Assembly (NCBI RefSeq): GCF_900105495.1
Contig: NZ_FNTF01000002.1
Span: forward strand, 124,001-188,000
From: Pseudomonas frederiksbergensis
GTDB taxonomy: Bacteria; Pseudomonadota; Gammaproteobacteria; Pseudomonadales; Pseudomonadaceae
Length of the DNA: 64,000 nt
Direction of reading: 5' to 3'
The position numbers were made by a program, and so were the translations under genes. Shown one piece after another: positions 45,518 to 53,341 of the stretch. Position 1 is the first letter of the stretch. Every line of letters starts with the position of its first letter. The notes beneath the pieces were generated by a model that was not told where the DNA came from, made no database searches, and worked only from the letters and a program-made list of their open reading frames with translations.

Positions 45518-45937
45518 ATGCGTATTCCCTTTCGCTTGATTGGCGGTGTATTGGTCGCGACGTTGCTGACTCAGGTCACCGCTTGCGGATCGATTTTCTA
45601 CCCTGACCGTCGCGGTCAGATTGACGGCAAGATCGACCCGGCCATCGCCGCGCTGGATGCCGTAGGCCTGCTGTTCTACATCATCCCCGGCCTGATCGCG
45701 TTCGCCGTGGACTTCGCCACTGGCGCGATTTACTACGCGCCCGGCGAGACCGCACAAGTGGCCCCGGAAAAACTTAAGGAAGCCATCGGCGCCGACGGCA
45801 AGGTCGATAATCACAAGTTGCAGACTATTCTTGAAACCGAACTGGGCCGCAGCTTCCCGCTGGATGACCCACGCCTGATCCAGCACAAGGGCAGCGCTCA
45901 GCAACTGGCCATGTTCGGCCTGCAACCTGCCGCGTAA
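45518..45937 (+). CDS. Small lipoprotein of unknown function
   Basis: A 139-residue protein with a lipoprotein signal peptide: MRIPFRLIGGVLVATLLTQV followed by the lipobox TACG, so the cysteine at about residue 23 should be lipidated. The mature part has a hydrophobic stretch (GLLFYIIPGLIAFAVDFATGA) and a soluble tail. AGGAG lies 7 bases before the ATG. A TATAAC (45434) in the upstream region could be its -10. The family is not recognised and the function is unknown. Confidence 0.75.
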   Translation: MRIPFRLIGGVLVATLLTQVTACGSIFYPDRRGQIDGKIDPAIAALDAVGLLFYIIPGLIAFAVDFATGAIYYAPGETAQVAPEKLKEAIGADGKVDNHKLQTILETELGRSFPLDDPRLIQHKGSAQQLAMFGLQPAA

Positions 45938-45966
45938 CCCGTGCACTTAAAGGAATAGCCGCACTT

Positions 45967-46872
45967 ATGATCTCCAGCTCCGAACACGCCCGCCTGCTGC
46001 GGCTGGCGACCCGTGCCTCGGTGGCGGTGGCGTGCACGTTGATCGTCGCCAAAGCCATCGCCTGGTGGTTGAGCGGTTCGGTGAGCATGCTCGCCGGGTT
46101 GACCGACTCGACCCTCGACGGCGTGACCTCGCTGCTCAACCTGCTCGCTGTGCATTACGCCTTGCGCCCGGCCGACGATGATCACCGGTATGGACACGGC
46201 AAGGCCGAGTCGCTGGCGGGCATGGCCCAGGCGTTGTTCATTGGCGGCAGTGCGGTGCTGATCGCCTTGCAGGCGATCGAACGACTGAAACACCCGGAAC
46301 CGGTGGGTGCGCCGTGGATCAGCATCGGGGTGATTGTGTTTTCCCTGGCGCTGACCCTGGCCCTGTTGGTGTTGCAACATCGGGTCATCAAGGCGACCGG
46401 CTCCAACGCGGTGCGCGCCGATTCCCTGCATTACCGCTCGGACTTGCTGCTCAACGGCAGCATTCTGGTGGCGCTGGTGCTCGCCGGGTATGGCTGGCAT
46501 CAGGTCGACCCTTGGTTCGGTTTGGGGATCGCTGCCTACATTCTCTGGAGCGCGATTCATATCGCCCGGGAAAGTTTTACGGTGCTGATGGATGAAGCGC
46601 TGCCAACGGACGTCAGCCAGCACATGCTCGAACTGGCCTGCAGCGTACCGGGAGTGTTGGGGGCGCACGACCTGCGTACGCGGGTTTCCGGCAACCAGTG
46701 GTTCGTGCAGTTGCACCTGGAACTGCCGGGGGATTTGACCCTGTCAGTCGCTCACGGCATCAGCGACCAAGCCGCCGATGCGATTCACGCGGCTTATCCG
46801 CGAGCCGAAGTGCTGGTGCACGCCGACCCGCAGGAAGTGGTGCTGGCAGGCACGGCTCAGAAAGAAACCTGA
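45967..46872 (+). CDS. fieF: Cation diffusion facilitator family metal exporter
   Basis: A 301-residue CDF transporter with six predicted helices and a cytoplasmic C-terminal domain. The metal-binding aspartates are in LAGLTDSTLDGVT (helix 2) and the His/Asp pair in LHYRSDLLLNG (helix 5), the DxxxD and HxxxD pattern of FieF/YiiP. It should export zinc, iron or similar divalent metals against proton uptake. The symbol is by family resemblance. The 3' end overlaps the convergent DUF6515-like gene by 16 bases. Confidence 0.9.
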   Translation: MISSSEHARLLRLATRASVAVACTLIVAKAIAWWLSGSVSMLAGLTDSTLDGVTSLLNLLAVHYALRPADDDHRYGHGKAESLAGMAQALFIGGSAVLIALQAIERLKHPEPVGAPWISIGVIVFSLALTLALLVLQHRVIKATGSNAVRADSLHYRSDLLLNGSILVALVLAGYGWHQVDPWFGLGIAAYILWSAIHIARESFTVLMDEALPTDVSQHMLELACSVPGVLGAHDLRTRVSGNQWFVQLHLELPGDLTLSVAHGISDQAADAIHAAYPRAEVLVHADPQEVVLAGTAQKET

Positions 46873-47861
46873 TAACCGCGACTGCCCAGGCAGTTGCCCT
46901 GGGCCTGACGGTAGGCTTGTACTACCGAAGGATCCGGTTGATAGGTGGCCGCTCGCGGATCGAAACCACTCTGCTGCACCGCATATTGATAGCACTCGTA
47001 ACCGTCCTGGTTGACCTGCTCTGGCGACTGACCGTTGGCCGGATACGCCACCACGTCATAACCATTGCTGACCGGTTGCGGCTGCGGTTGTACGGGCGGC
47101 TCGACCACGACGTAATCCTGAGTGCTTTGCTGATAGGCGTAATAAGAGCCGGCCGCGAGGAACAACAGCGCCCCGCCGATCCACACTTCGCGCGCGTAAT
47201 CGGGCAAGTAGCTGACGCGAATCCCGCGTGGCGGTTGCACCACCACATAGCGTGGGCCTTGTGGGCGATACCAGTAGCCGCCGGAGTAGAAGTAGTCCTG
47301 ACCACGGTACGGCACACGGTAATCACGGTCGGGGAAGCGATCGATCACATGACCGGGACGGTACTGCGGGCCAGGTTCCCAGCCATTGCCATGCCCATCC
47401 GGGCGACCGGCCCAGCGATAGTCGTCGGGACGCGGACCGTTGTTTTGCCAATGCGGGTTGTTATCGTTGCGCCGCGGCACGTCCTGGTAGTAACCACGCT
47501 GCGGCTGCTGGGTCTGGCGCACGGTATCGGGCCGGTCCTGGATCGGCAGGTCATTGGCCGGTTGCTGCGGCGGCCGATCCGGACCGTTGTAATCATGCGG
47601 CGCCCGGTTCTGCCGTTGACCGTCGTTCTGATTCTGGCCGTTGTGCTCGAACTGACGGCTGTTGTCGCCACGAATGATGTCGTTGTTCTGCGCACGCGGC
47701 GGGTTATTGCCGCCGTGGCCCTGATTGTTGCCCTGATGGCCATCCGAGCCGCGTTGCCCGCTGTCGGGGCCACGGTCTTGCGGCTCATCGGCCAGCGATT
47801 GCGCAGTGACACTTACACATAGCAAACCAACACCGGCCAAACGCCAGATGCGCGACTTCAT
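46857..47861 (-). CDS. DUF6515-like envelope protein
   Basis: A 334-residue protein with a signal peptide (MKSRIWRLAGVGLLCVSVTAQSLA). Next comes a long, low-complexity stretch rich in Gln, Asn, Gly, Pro and Arg (about residues 25-170: GHQGNNQGHGGNNP, RPPQQPANDLP), then a YRGQDYFYSGGYWYRP segment, one hydrophobic helix (VWIGGALLFLAAGSYYAY) and a C-terminal domain with two cysteines (ECYQYA, GNCLGSRG). It appears to be a membrane- or envelope-associated protein of the DUF6515 type. The function is unknown. Start ATG 47861; 47873 is also in frame. Confidence 0.72.
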   Translation of the reverse strand: MKSRIWRLAGVGLLCVSVTAQSLADEPQDRGPDSGQRGSDGHQGNNQGHGGNNPPRAQNNDIIRGDNSRQFEHNGQNQNDGQRQNRAPHDYNGPDRPPQQPANDLPIQDRPDTVRQTQQPQRGYYQDVPRRNDNNPHWQNNGPRPDDYRWAGRPDGHGNGWEPGPQYRPGHVIDRFPDRDYRVPYRGQDYFYSGGYWYRPQGPRYVVVQPPRGIRVSYLPDYAREVWIGGALLFLAAGSYYAYQQSTQDYVVVEPPVQPQPQPVSNGYDVVAYPANGQSPEQVNQDGYECYQYAVQQSGFDPRAATYQPDPSVVQAYRQAQGNCLGSRGYQVSF

Positions 47862-47984
47862 GCTTTTCCTCACTGCGGGTTAGGGCCTGAACGTAAGACT
47901 GGGAAAGCACAGGCCGGTTCTGCAACAGGTTATCAGTCGCGCAACTTATTTATTGAGGGTGGTCGGCAAATTGCGGGCAAAAGA

Positions 47985-48010
47985 AAAGGGAGACCCGTCG
48001 GCCTCCCTTT
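47985..48010 (-). terminator. Strong leftward terminator in a gene-free interval
   Basis: AAAGGGAG (47985-47992) and CTCCCTTT (48003-48010) form an 8-base stem that can be extended inward. On its left are A-rich bases (AAAAGAAAA), giving a U-rich tail when read leftward. No annotated gene to its right runs leftward, since the next gene (48297) runs rightward; it could end the small frame at 48053-48223. Confidence 0.8.
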
Positions 48011-48052
48011 GAGAACTTCGTCCGTGCTCGACGCTTTTGACGTCGGCTCACC

Positions 48053-48223
48053 TCACGCCGTCTTCTGGACAGTGTGTAGCTCGGGGGTCGGCTCATCCCC
48101 GGTGGGGGTGGCGACCGCAGCTGGCCTGATTGGGCGAGCCGCACTGGACTGTTTGTCCGAGCAGTGATTCTGGTGATAAGAATAGGCTCGCGGCGCCGGC
48201 AGAGGATTGCGAAGATTGCTCAA
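48053..48223 (-). other. Possible small gene or remnant ending at an orphan terminator
   Basis: A leftward frame of 56 codons from a TTG at 48223 to a TGA at 48053, ending ...GDEPTPELHTVQKTA, 43 bases before the strong terminator. The codons are fairly GC-rich at third positions, but the start is non-canonical and no clear ribosome site precedes it. It could be a small protein, a small RNA region or the 3' end of a gene lost from beside the Lrp regulator. The rest of 47862-48296 shows only promoter sequence for the flanking genes. Confidence 0.3.
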
Positions 48224-48296
48224 ATAAACATCACTTGCGCAATTTTTAACCCTGGATAGATAATCCGCCGCAATAGTTATGACAAAGGCCTGATTG

Positions 48297-48776
48297 ATGA
48301 GCAAACTCGACCGATACGACCTGAGCATTTTGGCGGAATTGCAGCGTGACGCGCGCATCTCCAACCAGGAGCTGGCCGAACGCATCGGCCTGTCCCCCTC
48401 GCCATGCTCGCGGCGGGTCAAGCAGCTGGAAGATGACGGCTACATCTCCCGCCAGGTGGCCCTGCTGGACCGCAAGATGCTCGGCCTGAGCCTGACGGCT
48501 TACGTGTTGATCGGCATGGACCGGCATACGCCAGAGCGTTTCGAGAACTTCGAAGCGGCGATTCGTACATTACCGCAAGTGCTGGAATGCAGTCTGGTGA
48601 CCGGGATGGATGCCGACTATCAGCTCAAGGTCGTCGTGCCGGACATGGATCACTATCAGAAACTGCTGCTGGGACACCTCACCCGGATTGAAGGGGTGAC
48701 GAGTGTGCGGTCGAGTTTTGTGCTTAATCAGGTGCTCAACAGTACCGAGTTGCCGCTGACTCATCTGCGCAGCTGA
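48297..48776 (+). CDS. Lrp/AsnC-family regulator
   Basis: A 159-residue Lrp-like protein: N-terminal HTH (MSKLDRYDLSILAELQRDARISNQELAERIGLSPSPCSRRV, about residues 1-45) and the C-terminal RAM domain (LECSLVTGMDADYQLKVVVPDMDHYQKL). ATG 48297 is preferred to the TTG just before it. No divergent or adjacent metabolic gene is intact, so the target is not visible; the terminator and small frame on its left may be what remains of one. Confidence 0.88.
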   Translation: MSKLDRYDLSILAELQRDARISNQELAERIGLSPSPCSRRVKQLEDDGYISRQVALLDRKMLGLSLTAYVLIGMDRHTPERFENFEAAIRTLPQVLECSLVTGMDADYQLKVVVPDMDHYQKLLLGHLTRIEGVTSVRSSFVLNQVLNSTELPLTHLRS

Positions 48777-48789
48777 TGATGGCTTTGAC

Positions 48790-48902
48790 TGATCGTTCCC
48801 ACGCTCCGCGTGGGAATGCATCCTGTGACGCTCTGCGTCACGATCTAAAGCGGACGCGGAGCGTCCATGGCGGCATTCCCACGCAGAGCGTGGGAACGAT
48901 CA
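48790..48902. repeat. Paired REP element (family C)
   Basis: TGATCGTTCCCACGCTCCGCG on the left (trimmed here by one base to its core) and the complement ending GGGAACGATCA on the right, with inner GACGCTCTGCGTC / GACGCGGAGCGTC. It separates the Lrp gene from the DUF2788 gene. Confidence 0.9.
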
Positions 48903-49013
48903 CTGCCCAAGGCGACGAATGACTGCGACACACCGACGCAGGTCAATACTCCGCCAATTCGTCGTGGCGTATACTCCAGCGCCTTTTAGCCCCGCCCGCG
49001 CTGGAGATGTTCG

Positions 49014-49223
49014 ATGGATCCTGCAGTATTCGAAGAGTGGATGATGACCGGACTGGTCAGCATCCTGATCATTTTCATGGGTTTCATCGTCTGGGATCTG
49101 GCGAAGAAGTCCAAGGCCGGACGCTTTGGCTCGTTCATCCTGTTCTTCGTACTCGGCCTGGGCGTGGCCGCGTTCGTGATCAAAAGCGTGGTCATCGGCC
49201 TGATCGAATCCGGCACGTTATAA
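49014..49223 (+). CDS. DUF2788 small membrane protein
   Basis: A 69-residue protein with two helices ([16 protein letters not shown] and [20 protein letters not shown]) joined by [11 protein letters not shown]. The sequence fits DUF2788, small inner-membrane proteins of unknown function found in Pseudomonas and beta-proteobacteria. The gene overlaps the convergent rluE by 6 bases. Confidence 0.85.
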   Translation: MDPAVFEEWMMTGLVSILIIFMGFIVWDLAKKSKAGRFGSFILFFVLGLGVAAFVIKSVVIGLIESGTL

Positions 49224-49859
49224 GCGCGCTGGCACTTCCTTCCACTGGCCCTGATCGAGCCCTTCGATCGACCAGTCGCCGATTCTGACCCGCACCAGAC
49301 GCAACGTCGGCAAGCCGACCGCCGCGGTCATGCGCCGTACCTGACGGTTGCGCCCTTCACGAATCACCAGCTCCAGCCAACTGGTCGGCACGCTTTTGCG
49401 AAAGCGCACAGGCGGGTTGCGTGGCCACAGTTCAGGCTCTTCCAGCAGCCGCGCTTCAGCCGGTAGCGTCATGCCATCGTTCAACTCCACGCCATCGCGC
49501 AAACGCTGCAATTGCTCGGCACTCGGCTCACCTTCCACTTGCACCCAATAGGTCTTGGCCAGTTTGTGTTTCGGGTCGGCAATCCGCGCCTGAAGCTGAC
49601 CATCGTTGGTCAGCAGCAGCAAACCTTCACTGTCGCGGTCCAGCCGTCCTGCCGGGTAAATCCCGGGAATCTCGATGTAATCCTTGAGCGTCGCCCGCCC
49701 TTCGCCGTCGCTGAATTGCGTCAGCACATCGAACGGCTTGTTGAACAGGATCAGCTTCGGCTCGGCTGGCGGCGCTTTGGCGACACGGCGCGGGGCTGAG
49801 GACGATGGCGCAGGCTTCACGCCAGGGCGGCGGGAAACGGGACGTTGAGGACGGGACAT
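49218..49859 (-). CDS. rluE: 23S rRNA pseudouridine synthase RluE
   Basis: A 213-residue pseudouridine synthase of the RsuA/RluB/E/F group. RluE makes pseudouridine at position 2457 of E. coli 23S rRNA. The catalytic motif is [20 protein letters not shown], with the active aspartate after GRL. There is no N-terminal S4 domain; instead the first 30 residues are basic and proline-rich ([17 protein letters not shown]), in line with RluE. The C-terminus has [23 protein letters not shown]. Confidence 0.92.
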   Translation of the reverse strand: MSRPQRPVSRRPGVKPAPSSSAPRRVAKAPPAEPKLILFNKPFDVLTQFSDGEGRATLKDYIEIPGIYPAGRLDRDSEGLLLLTNDGQLQARIADPKHKLAKTYWVQVEGEPSAEQLQRLRDGVELNDGMTLPAEARLLEEPELWPRNPPVRFRKSVPTSWLELVIREGRNRQVRRMTAAVGLPTLRLVRVRIGDWSIEGLDQGQWKEVPARL

Positions 49860-49930
49860 GGGAAAAGGAACATCTAACGGTCAGGGCTGCTAATGCTAGT
49901 GCCCTGACCGCTAAATGACCATGAGAACAA

Positions 49931-51394
49931 TCAGCGGAACGGCGGCTCGTCGAAGCTGCGCAGTTTGCGCGAGTGCAGCGAGTTGAGTTCGGTGCGCAAC
50001 AAATCCACCGCCTCGATGCCGATCTTCAAATGCTGGCTGACCGCACGCTCATAGAAGGCGTTGGCCGAACCCGGCAGTTTGATTTCACTGTGCAACGGTT
50101 TGTCCGACACGCAGAGCAACGTGCCATACGGCACCCGCAGGCGATAACCTTGCGCAGCGATGGTGCCGCTTTCCATGTCCACCGCCACGGCGCGGGACAG
50201 GTTGATCAACGGACGTTCCTGAGCCCAGCGCAATTCCCAGTTACGGTCGTCGTAGGTCAGTACGGTGCCGGTGCGCAGGCGTTTTTTCAGTTCGTCGCCC
50301 TTCTCGCCGGTGATATTGGCTGCCGCTTGCTGCAACGCCATTTGCACTTCGGCCAGGGCCGGAATCGGAATATTCGGCGGCACGACCCGGTCGAGAATCC
50401 CGTCGCGACGCATGTAAGCGTGCGCCAACACGTAGTCGCCAATCGTCTGCGACTGACGCAAGCCGCCACAGTGGCCGATCATCAGCCAGCAATGCGGACG
50501 CAGCACCGCCAGGTGGTCGGTGATGTTCTTGGCGTTGGACGGGCCGACGCCAATGTTCACCAGGGTCACACCGTGGCCGTCGCTGGCGATCAGGTGGTAG
50601 GCCGGCATCTGATAGCGGTGCCAGACCACACCGGCGGCAATCGCCGAGGCTTCGCCGTGGTCCATGCTCTTTTCGATGATCACATTGCCCGGCAAGACCA
50701 TGCGCACGAAACGCGGATCGTTGCGCAGTTGCTCCAGGCCATGAACGATGAACTGGTCAACGTAGCGGTGGTAGTTGGTCAGCAGAATCCACGGCTGCAC
50801 ATGGCGCCAGTCGCTGCCGGTGTAATGCACCAGCCGACGCAGGGAGAAATCCACCCGCGCAGCGTCGAACAAGGCCAACGGTAGCGGGTCGGTGTTTTCC
50901 CAATCGTACAGACCGTCGGCGATGCCATCGGTCGCGGCAGACAGGTCGGTACTCGGGAACACCCGCGCCAGCACGGCGGCGGTAACGCCGGAACCGGCCA
51001 GTTCATCGCCCTGCTCGACCACGTACGGATAAGGAATGTTTTGCTGGCTGATGCCGACTTCCACCGTCACGGTGAAGTCGTGCATCAACGGCACCAGCTG
51101 TTCCAGCAGGTATTTACGGAACGCGGCGGGATGAGTGACGGTGACGCTGTAGGTCCCCGGCAGTTGAACCTTGGCGTAGGCGCGAGTGGTCTGTGGGACT
51201 TCGCCCTGGCAATGGTAGGTCAGACGCAGTTCGGGATAACGAAACATCGCACGCTGTTCGGCGTCCGGTTCGACTCGATCATGGAGGTAACGCTTGAGCG
51301 CCTGGTTCAGCGCGGTGGTTGCACGATGGTGCAAGAGCGCAAGCCGGTCCACGGCTTGCTCGGCGGTTTGAACGACAATAAAAGCTTCGGTCAC
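49931..51394 (-). CDS. amn: AMP nucleosidase
   Basis: A 487-residue enzyme that splits AMP into adenine and ribose 5-phosphate, balancing adenylate pools. It has the N-terminal AMN domain (about residues 1-165, AEQAVDRLALLHHRATTALNQALKRYL) and a C-terminal nucleoside-phosphorylase-like domain (HGVTLVNIGVGPSNAKNITDHL, WLMIGHCGGLRQSQTIGDYV, AVDMESGTIAAQGYR with the catalytic-site glutamate). The GTG at 51394 is chosen as it follows AGGA at the right distance; ATG 51403 (three codons longer) is a close alternative. Confidence 0.9.
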   Translation of the reverse strand: MTEAFIVVQTAEQAVDRLALLHHRATTALNQALKRYLHDRVEPDAEQRAMFRYPELRLTYHCQGEVPQTTRAYAKVQLPGTYSVTVTHPAAFRKYLLEQLVPLMHDFTVTVEVGISQQNIPYPYVVEQGDELAGSGVTAAVLARVFPSTDLSAATDGIADGLYDWENTDPLPLALFDAARVDFSLRRLVHYTGSDWRHVQPWILLTNYHRYVDQFIVHGLEQLRNDPRFVRMVLPGNVIIEKSMDHGEASAIAAGVVWHRYQMPAYHLIASDGHGVTLVNIGVGPSNAKNITDHLAVLRPHCWLMIGHCGGLRQSQTIGDYVLAHAYMRRDGILDRVVPPNIPIPALAEVQMALQQAAANITGEKGDELKKRLRTGTVLTYDDRNWELRWAQERPLINLSRAVAVDMESGTIAAQGYRLRVPYGTLLCVSDKPLHSEIKLPGSANAFYERAVSQHLKIGIEAVDLLRTELNSLHSRKLRSFDEPPFR

Positions 51395-51494
51395 GATCAG
51401 CATCCTGTGTTCTGACTTGCAGGCCTTCATCTTGCCTGCATCGTCGCTTCACGGGAACAGCGGTTGCTACACAAATACCAAGTCCAACGTAGTT

Positions 51495-51592
51495 CCAATG
51501 TGGGAGCGGGCTTGCTCGCGAAGGCGGACTGTCAGCCAACATAGCTGTTGAATGTTGAACCGCTTTCGCGAGCAAGCCCGCTCCCACATTGG
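51495..51592. repeat. Paired REP element (family B)
   Basis: Perfect 28-base inverted arms (51495-51522 and 51565-51592), CCAATGTGGGAGCGGGCTTG at the outer end, separated by 42 bases. It lies just beyond the 3' end of the AidB-like gene. Confidence 0.92.
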
Positions 51593-51617
51593 TTCAGTGG
51601 CGTTCACGCGAGCGTGG

Positions 51618-53267
51618 TCAAAATCCCTGAGGAGTCGAGCGGGCAACAATCGCTTCCACATCCAGCCCACGCGGCAACGCCCCATACACCCGACCGGCCG
51701 AACCGAGGCGGCTGGCGATGAAGGCATCACTGACCGCCGCATTGCCCGCCTCCAGCAACAGCTTGGCCTGAAGGCCCAAGGCGATGTCTTCGGTGAGCTG
51801 CCGCGCACGATATTGAATGTCGCCGGTGTCCTTGAACGCTGCCTGCAATTGAATGATGTGTGCGGCCAGGCGCTTGTCGCCATGGCCATCGCCCAATTCG
51901 CTGAACAGTACGTCGAGCACGCCCGGTTCCTTGGACAACGCTCGCAATACGTCGAGGCATTGCACGTTGCCGGAACCTTCCCACGTCGAATTGACCGGTG
52001 CCTCACGGTACAACCGCGGCAGGATGCTGTCTTCGACATAACCGGCGCCGCCCATGCATTCGGCAGCTTCGTTGATCATTCCGGGCGCGCGTTTGCAGAT
52101 CCAGTACTTGCCCACCGCCGTGACCAGCCGAGCGAATTTGGCTTCGTGCTCGTCATCCAGATGATCCAGCGCCCGGCCCATGCGCAGGCTCAAGGCCAGG
52201 GCGGCTTCGCTTTCCAGGGCCAGGTCGGCCAGTACGTTCTGCATCAAGGGTTGTTCGCTGAGCAATTTGCCGCCGACCTTGCGGTGAGCGCAGTGATGGC
52301 TGGCCTGGGTCAGGGCCTGGCGCATCAGCGAACTGGAACCGACCATGCAATCGAAGCGGGTCATGGCGACCATTTCGATGATGGTCGGAACACCCCGGCC
52401 CTCCTCGCCGACCATCCACGCCAGCGCACCACGGAACTCCACTTCGCTGGACGCGTTGGAGCAATTGCCGAGTTTGTTCTTCAAGCGCTGTATGTAGAAC
52501 TGATTGCGCGTGTCGTCCGGGCGATGGCGCGGCAGCAGGAAACAGGTCAGCCCCTTGTCAGTCTGGGCCAGGGTGAGGAAGGCATCGCACATCGGCGCCG
52601 AACAGAACCACTTGTGGCCCACCAGCTCATACGCCTGGCCCGGACCACTGGCTCCGACCGGAAAAGCCTTGGTGGTGTTGGCCCGCACGTCGGTGCCGCC
52701 CTGTTTCTCGGTCATCGCCATGCCGATGGTGACCCCGGCCTTGTGGGCAATACCGACGTTGCGCGGGTCGTATTCGGTGGAGAGGATTTTCGGCAGCCAT
52801 TGCTCCGCCAAGTCCGCTTGCAGGCGCATCGCCGGGACGCTGGCGAAGGTCATGGTCAGCGGGCAACCACTGCCGGCTTCGGCCTGGCTGTGCAGGTAGG
52901 TCATGGCGGCGCGGGCGACGTGGGCGCCGGACTGCGGATGCGCCCAGGGCAACGAAGTCAAACCGTGCTCGACCGCCGTGCGCATCAGTTCGTGATACGC
53001 CGGGTGAAATTCAACCAGGTCGATGCGATGGCCGTAACGGTCATGGCTGCTGAAAACCGGCTTGTTCTGATTGGCCAAAAACCCTGCTTCCATCAGCGGC
53101 CCGCCGGCCAGGGCGCCGTAAGCGTCGATCCGCGACTCGGCCCACCCGGCCCCGAAACGCCGCGACCATTCCTGCAACGGCAGGTCGATGCGATACAGGT
53201 TGGCGCCGTCCAGCGACGGTGGCTGGTTGGTGACTTCGTGGGTTTCGGCGAACTGATGCAGGTTCAT
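51618..53267 (-). CDS. AidB-like acyl-CoA dehydrogenase
   Basis: A 549-residue FAD-binding protein of the acyl-CoA dehydrogenase superfamily, AidB subgroup. It aligns along its length with E. coli AidB: GMAMTEKQGGTDVRANTT, KLGNCSNASSEVEFRGALAWMVGEEGRGV, MTRFDCMVGSS and LPRLYREAPVNSTWEGSGNVQCLDVLR. E. coli AidB binds DNA and helps resist alkylation; isovaleryl-CoA dehydrogenase activity is reported to be weak. Whether this protein is part of an adaptive response is unknown; no ada or alkB lies nearby. ATG 53267 follows AGGAG. Confidence 0.87.
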   Translation of the reverse strand: MNLHQFAETHEVTNQPPSLDGANLYRIDLPLQEWSRRFGAGWAESRIDAYGALAGGPLMEAGFLANQNKPVFSSHDRYGHRIDLVEFHPAYHELMRTAVEHGLTSLPWAHPQSGAHVARAAMTYLHSQAEAGSGCPLTMTFASVPAMRLQADLAEQWLPKILSTEYDPRNVGIAHKAGVTIGMAMTEKQGGTDVRANTTKAFPVGASGPGQAYELVGHKWFCSAPMCDAFLTLAQTDKGLTCFLLPRHRPDDTRNQFYIQRLKNKLGNCSNASSEVEFRGALAWMVGEEGRGVPTIIEMVAMTRFDCMVGSSSLMRQALTQASHHCAHRKVGGKLLSEQPLMQNVLADLALESEAALALSLRMGRALDHLDDEHEAKFARLVTAVGKYWICKRAPGMINEAAECMGGAGYVEDSILPRLYREAPVNSTWEGSGNVQCLDVLRALSKEPGVLDVLFSELGDGHGDKRLAAHIIQLQAAFKDTGDIQYRARQLTEDIALGLQAKLLLEAGNAAVSDAFIASRLGSAGRVYGALPRGLDVEAIVARSTPQGF

Positions 53268-53341
53268 GACGGGGCTCCTTTGGTCAGCCAAGGAACTTCA
53301 GTTAAGCACCGCCCCCCGGCTGAACAAAGTGTCATATCTGC

